From contig NZ_BSPX01000007.1 of NCBI RefSeq assembly GCF_030161255.1, positions 33,093-97,092 of the forward strand: a DNA stretch of 64,000 nucleotides. The letters are read 5' to 3'. Position numbers and translations under genes: made by a program. Below are positions 60,378 to 64,000 of this stretch, one piece after another; the first letter of the stretch is position 1; every line of letters begins with the position of its first letter. This DNA is from Zoogloea oryzae (lineage in GTDB: Bacteria; Pseudomonadota; Gammaproteobacteria; Burkholderiales; Rhodocyclaceae). The notes under the pieces are model-generated. The model did no database searches, had not been told where the DNA came from, and saw nothing but the letters and a program-made list of their open reading frames with translations.

Positions 60378-63140
60378 TCAGCCGCTGTTGCGCAGGCCCG
60401 CGGCCACGCCGTTGATCGACAGCAGGATGCCGCGCCGCACGCGTTCGTCCTGATGGCCTTCCCGGTAGCGGTGGAGGAGTTCGACCTGCACGTGGTTGAG
60501 CGGGTCGAGGTAGGGGAAGCGGTTGTGGATGGAGCGTTTGAGGAGCGGGTTGGCGTCGAGCAACGCCTGCTGGCCGGTGATGGTGAGCAGGGCCTGCAGG
60601 GTGTCGGCGTGCTCCTTCTCGATGCGCGGGAAGATCGCCTCGCGCAGCGCGCCGTCCTTCACCAGATCGGCGTAGCGGCTGGCGATGGCGATGTCGCTCT
60701 TGGCGAGCACCATGTCCATGTTGGAGAGCAGGGTGGCGAAGAACGACCACTCCTTGTGCATCGCCGCGAGGCGCGCCATGCCGGCCTCGCCGTGCTTCGC
60801 GATGTAGGCTTGCACCGCCGAGCCGAAGCCGTACCAGCCCGGCAGCATCAGCCGGCACTGGGCCCAGCTGAACACCCACGGGATCGCCCGCAGGTCTTCG
60901 ATGGCAGTCGATTTTTTGCGCGACGCCGGGCGGCTGCCGATGTTGAGGGCGGCGATTTCCGAGATCACGGTGGATTCCCAGAAGTAGCGCTCGAAGCCGT
61001 CGGTCTCGTACACCAGGTTGCGGTAGGCCTTGAAGGCGCCATCCGAGAGCTCGTCCATCGCCTCGAGGTATTCGGGGCGCGGGGCGGGGTCGCGGGGGGC
61101 GAAGAGGGTGGCTTCCATCGTGGCGGCGGCGAGCACCTCCAGGTTGCGGCGGCCGACTTCCGGGTTGGCGTACTTGGAGGCGATGACTTCGCCCTGTTCG
61201 GTGAGGCGGATCTGGCCCTGCACGGCGCCGCCCGGCTGGGCCAGGATCGCCTGGTAGCTGGGGCCGCCGCCGCGGCCCACCGAGCCGCCGCGACCGTGGA
61301 ACAGGCGCAGCCGCACCTTGTGGCGGGCGAAGGTGTCCACCAGCCCGATCTCGGCCTTGTAGAGCTCCCAGCCGGAGGTGAGGAAGCCGCCGTCCTTGTT
61401 GCTGTCGGAGTAGCCGAGCATGACTTCCTGCTCCAGCTTGCGGGATTCCAGCAGCGCCATGTAGGCGGGGATGGAGAACAGCCGATCCATCACGCCGGCG
61501 GCGTTCTGCAGGTCGCCGATGGTCTCGAAGAGCGGAATGATGTTCACGTCGAGCACGCCTTCGGCCGGGCGCAGCAGGCCGGCTTCCTTGGCGAGCACGG
61601 CGACTTCCAGCAGGTCGGAGACGTCGTCGGTCTTGGAGATGATGCAGTTGGGCACCGCTGCCTTGCCGTAGCGCAGGTGGGCGGCGCGGGCGGCGCGGAA
61701 GATCGCCAGCTCGCCGCGGGTCTCGTCGGAGTAGTCCAGCCACGGCGAGGCGAGCAGGCGCGGGGTGGCGAGCTCTTCGAGCAGCATCTCGATGCGGCCG
61801 GCTTCGTCGAGCGCCAGGTAGTCGCGGGCGGGGTCGATGGAGTTGATGAGCTCGGCCACCACGCGCTCATGCACGTCGGAGTTCTGGCGCAGGTCGATGG
61901 GCGCCAGATGGAAGCCGAACACCGACACTGCCCGGCGCAGCAGGCGCAGGCGGCCGCGGGCGAGGCTGCCCAGGCCGTTGGCGGTGAGGGAGCGGTGGAT
62001 GACTTCGAGCTCGTCGGCCAGCGCGTCGGGGCTGTCGTAGGGCGCGGCGGGGGCCACCGCATGGCGCGGCGGCTGGTGGTCGAGCAGGCGCTCGAAGGTG
62101 GCGGCGAGGCGCGCATACACGCCGGTGAGGGCGCGGCGGTAGGGTTCGTCGGAGCGATGCGGCGAGCCGTCGGGCGAGGCCTCGGCGAGGCGCAGCAGGG
62201 CATCGGAAGCGCTCACCAGGCCCTGGGCGATGGAGAGCTGCGAGCCGAGGGTGTGCACCTCGTCCATGTAGTAGGTGAGCACCTTCTCGGCCTGCACGGC
62301 CAGCGCCTTCTCGAGGATCTCGGCGGTGACGAAGGGGTTGCCGTCCCGGTCGCCGCCGATCCAGCTGCCCACCTTCATGAAGTTGGGCAGCTCCAGCGCG
62401 CCCCAGCTGCGGTCGCGGGTGGCGAGGCGATCTTCGACGTTGGCGTAGAGGCGCGGCAGCTCGCGCAGGAAGGTGTAGTCGAAGTAGGACAGGCCGTTGG
62501 TCACCTCGTCCATCACCGACAGCTTCTCGGTGCGCAGCATGCGAGTCTGCCACAGGGTGAGCACCGCGCGGCGCAGGGCTTCGTCGTTGGCGTCCTGCTC
62601 TTCCGGGGTGAGCTGCATGCGGTCGCGCTCGTCGAGCAGGCGGGCGATCACCATCTGGCAGTTGAGGATGCTCTTGCGCTGGACTTCGGTCGGGTGGGCG
62701 GTGAGCACCGGCACCACGTTGGCGGTCTCGAAGAAGGCGGTGAGTTCGGCGCTGCCCATGCCGGCGTCGAAGGCTCGGGCCAGGGCGTGGGCCAGGCTGC
62801 CCTCGCGGGGCGCGGAGCCGGCGATCTGGTGGGCGCGGGAGCGGCGGATGTGGTGCTGGTCCTCGGCGATGTTGGCGAGGTGCGAGAAGTAGCTGAAGGC
62901 GCGCACCACGTCGATGGTCTGGTCGCGGGAGAGGGAATCCAGCGTGGCTTCCAGCTCGCGTCGTGCGGCGTGGTCTTCGTGGCGGCGGAAGCGGATCGAG
63001 CACTGGCGGATGGCCTCGACCAGATCGAACACGGCTTCGCCCTCCTGGGCGCGGACGGTGTCGCCGAGAATGCGGCCGAGCAGACGGATGTCGTCGCGCA
63101 GGGGGAGGTCTTTGTCGTCGCTCTTGTTGTGTTCGCTCAT
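60378..63140 (-). CDS. ppc: phosphoenolpyruvate carboxylase
   Basis: This 920-residue enzyme carboxylates phosphoenolpyruvate to oxaloacetate. The catalytic His is in VLTAHPTEVQRKS (about 148), and GYSDSNKDGGF and FHGRGGSVGRGGGPSY are the PEP/bicarbonate-binding loops. The C-terminus INGVAAGLRNSG matches the family end (usually RNTG). ATG 63140 is preceded by AGGA at 7 bases; a longer frame to 63233 is noise. It is divergent from hemC with about 190 bases between. Confidence 0.98.
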   Translation of the reverse strand: MSEHNKSDDKDLPLRDDIRLLGRILGDTVRAQEGEAVFDLVEAIRQCSIRFRRHEDHAARRELEATLDSLSRDQTIDVVRAFSYFSHLANIAEDQHHIRRSRAHQIAGSAPREGSLAHALARAFDAGMGSAELTAFFETANVVPVLTAHPTEVQRKSILNCQMVIARLLDERDRMQLTPEEQDANDEALRRAVLTLWQTRMLRTEKLSVMDEVTNGLSYFDYTFLRELPRLYANVEDRLATRDRSWGALELPNFMKVGSWIGGDRDGNPFVTAEILEKALAVQAEKVLTYYMDEVHTLGSQLSIAQGLVSASDALLRLAEASPDGSPHRSDEPYRRALTGVYARLAATFERLLDHQPPRHAVAPAAPYDSPDALADELEVIHRSLTANGLGSLARGRLRLLRRAVSVFGFHLAPIDLRQNSDVHERVVAELINSIDPARDYLALDEAGRIEMLLEELATPRLLASPWLDYSDETRGELAIFRAARAAHLRYGKAAVPNCIISKTDDVSDLLEVAVLAKEAGLLRPAEGVLDVNIIPLFETIGDLQNAAGVMDRLFSIPAYMALLESRKLEQEVMLGYSDSNKDGGFLTSGWELYKAEIGLVDTFARHKVRLRLFHGRGGSVGRGGGPSYQAILAQPGGAVQGQIRLTEQGEVIASKYANPEVGRRNLEVLAAATMEATLFAPRDPAPRPEYLEAMDELSDGAFKAYRNLVYETDGFERYFWESTVISEIAALNIGSRPASRKKSTAIEDLRAIPWVFSWAQCRLMLPGWYGFGSAVQAYIAKHGEAGMARLAAMHKEWSFFATLLSNMDMVLAKSDIAIASRYADLVKDGALREAIFPRIEKEHADTLQALLTITGQQALLDANPLLKRSIHNRFPYLDPLNHVQVELLHRYREGHQDERVRRGILLSINGVAAGLRNSG

Positions 63141-63331
63141 CGGAAATCCTGTCCAGTCGGTTGCGGTCGGCGCGGGAGGCGCAGCAGGGGGCCATGCTAG
63201 AATCGCGGCCCGGATGACCGCCATAGGTGGCAACCCTGATGCTGCACTGCAGAAGCTGCAGATTGCCGCCCAAGGCCGCCGCTGTCCATCCCCGAACCGC
63301 CCCTCAACAACCCTTGCCGAGCCCGAATACC

Positions 63332-64000
63332 GTGAGCGCCCCTACGCCCGACCGCATCGTCATCGCCACCCGTGAAAGCCGCCTCGCCCTGTGGCAGGCC
63401 GAGCACGTCAAGGCCCGCCTCGAAGCCCTCTACCCGTCCTGCAAGGTCGAACTGCTGGGCATGACCACCCGCGGCGACCAGATCCTCGACCGGCCGCTGG
63501 CCAAGGTGGGCGGCAAGGGCCTGTTCGTCAAGGAACTCGAAACCGCGCTCCTCGACCGCGCTGCCGACATCGCGGTGCATTCGATGAAGGACGTGCCGAT
63601 GACTCTCGCGCCCGAGTTCGCGCTGGTGGCCATCGCCGAACGCGAAGTGCCGCTCGACGCCTTCGTCTCCAACAAGTACGAGAGCCTCGACGACATGCCG
63701 CCGGGCGCCGTGGTGGGCACCTCCAGCCTGCGCCGCGAATCCCAGATCCACGCCCAGTACCCGATGTTGGCCGTCACCAGCCTGCGCGGCAACCTCGACA
63801 CCCGCCTGCGCAAGCTCGACGAGGGGCAGTACGACGCGATCATCCTCGCCGCCGCCGGCCTCACCCGACTCGGCCTCGCCAGCCGCATCCGCGGCACGCT
63901 GCCGTCCGAAGTGTCGCTGCCGGCCGCCGGCCAGGGCGCCCTGGGCATCGAGGCGCTGTCCGACCGGCCCGAAGTCGCCGCCTGGATCGCGCCGCTCGCC
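63332..64000 (+). CDS. hemC: porphobilinogen deaminase (hydroxymethylbilane synthase), 5' part
   Basis: The first 223 residues are present; the window edge cuts the gene. The enzyme polymerises four porphobilinogens for haem synthesis. Seen are IATRESRLALWQAEHV, TTRGDQILDRPLAKVGGKG, the catalytic-region HSMKDVPM, GTSSLRRESQI and SLRGNLDTRL. The dipyrromethane-binding Cys lies beyond the window. GTG 63332 fits the conserved start; no ATG is available nearby. Confidence 0.97.
   Translation, partial: MSAPTPDRIVIATRESRLALWQAEHVKARLEALYPSCKVELLGMTTRGDQILDRPLAKVGGKGLFVKELETALLDRAADIAVHSMKDVPMTLAPEFALVAIAEREVPLDAFVSNKYESLDDMPPGAVVGTSSLRRESQIHAQYPMLAVTSLRGNLDTRLRKLDEGQYDAIILAAAGLTRLGLASRIRGTLPSEVSLPAAGQGALGIEALSDRPEVAAWIAPLA

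Noticed and set aside
60282..63200. A 972-residue plus-strand frame opposite ppc
   Set aside because: Shadow frame of ppc; no homology-like motifs.

Overview
The window is a GC-rich bacterial chromosome segment, most likely from a betaproteobacterium of the Rhodocyclales type. The evidence is the hemA-prfA-prmC-grxD run, argH divergent from an AlgZ/AlgR-type LytS/LytTR pair, ppc divergent from hemC, and an HPr-rel-A cassette. The species cannot be fixed from the sequence alone.

Region 1 (1-16080) is accessory DNA, read here as the right-hand part of an integrated element. It holds a type IIG/IIL-like restriction-modification enzyme, a tyrosine recombinase, a minus-strand cargo of small plasmid/ICE-type proteins, a RadC-like JAB protein, a 48-residue membrane microprotein, and two paralogous winged-helix proteins with matching palindromes upstream. 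It also holds a DUF927-type helicase-like ATPase and a two-gene membrane/TPR module. It ends at the 3' half of a tRNA-Phe(GAA) gene (16036-16080), cut in the anticodon loop and followed by a terminator, which looks like the target side of an attachment site. The left end is outside the window.

Region 2 (16100-29030) carries a lipoprotein, a soluble double-PAS chemoreceptor, a YkgJ-type cysteine-cluster protein, a two-partner secretion pair (TpsA with YDG/MBG repeats, and TpsB), a MipA/OmpV-like porin and a bestrophin-like channel. A second, 3'-truncated ykgJ copy shows that a segmental duplication flanks the secretion locus.

Region 3 (29088-36677) is one tightly coupled minus-strand operon. 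Its genes are a split transketolase, an epimerase-GT2 fusion, two methyltransferases, two small multidrug-resistance-type membrane proteins and an ArnT-like membrane glycosyltransferase. The architecture resembles the Arn system (make a sugar, attach it to undecaprenyl phosphate, flip it, transfer it), but the sugar enzymes differ. This is the strongest candidate for an undescribed pathway.

Region 4 (36800-51738) is mostly housekeeping: hemA, prfA, prmC, grxD, argH, a LytS/LytTR pair, an acyltransferase and a YgiQ radical SAM protein. Within it lies the HPr-rel-A cassette (nucleotidyltransferase, HprK-like kinase, PqqD-like chaperone) preceded by a Tat-like exported protein, and a Ser/Thr kinase fused to a cyclic-nucleotide-binding domain.

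Region 5 (51953-64000) has a second glycoconjugate cluster (LMW phosphatase, deacetylase, GtrA, DPM1-like GT2, large membrane protein, ATP-grasp enzyme), a beta-carbonic-anhydrase-like protein, a decayed ppk2, ppc, and the start of hemC, which is cut by the window edge.
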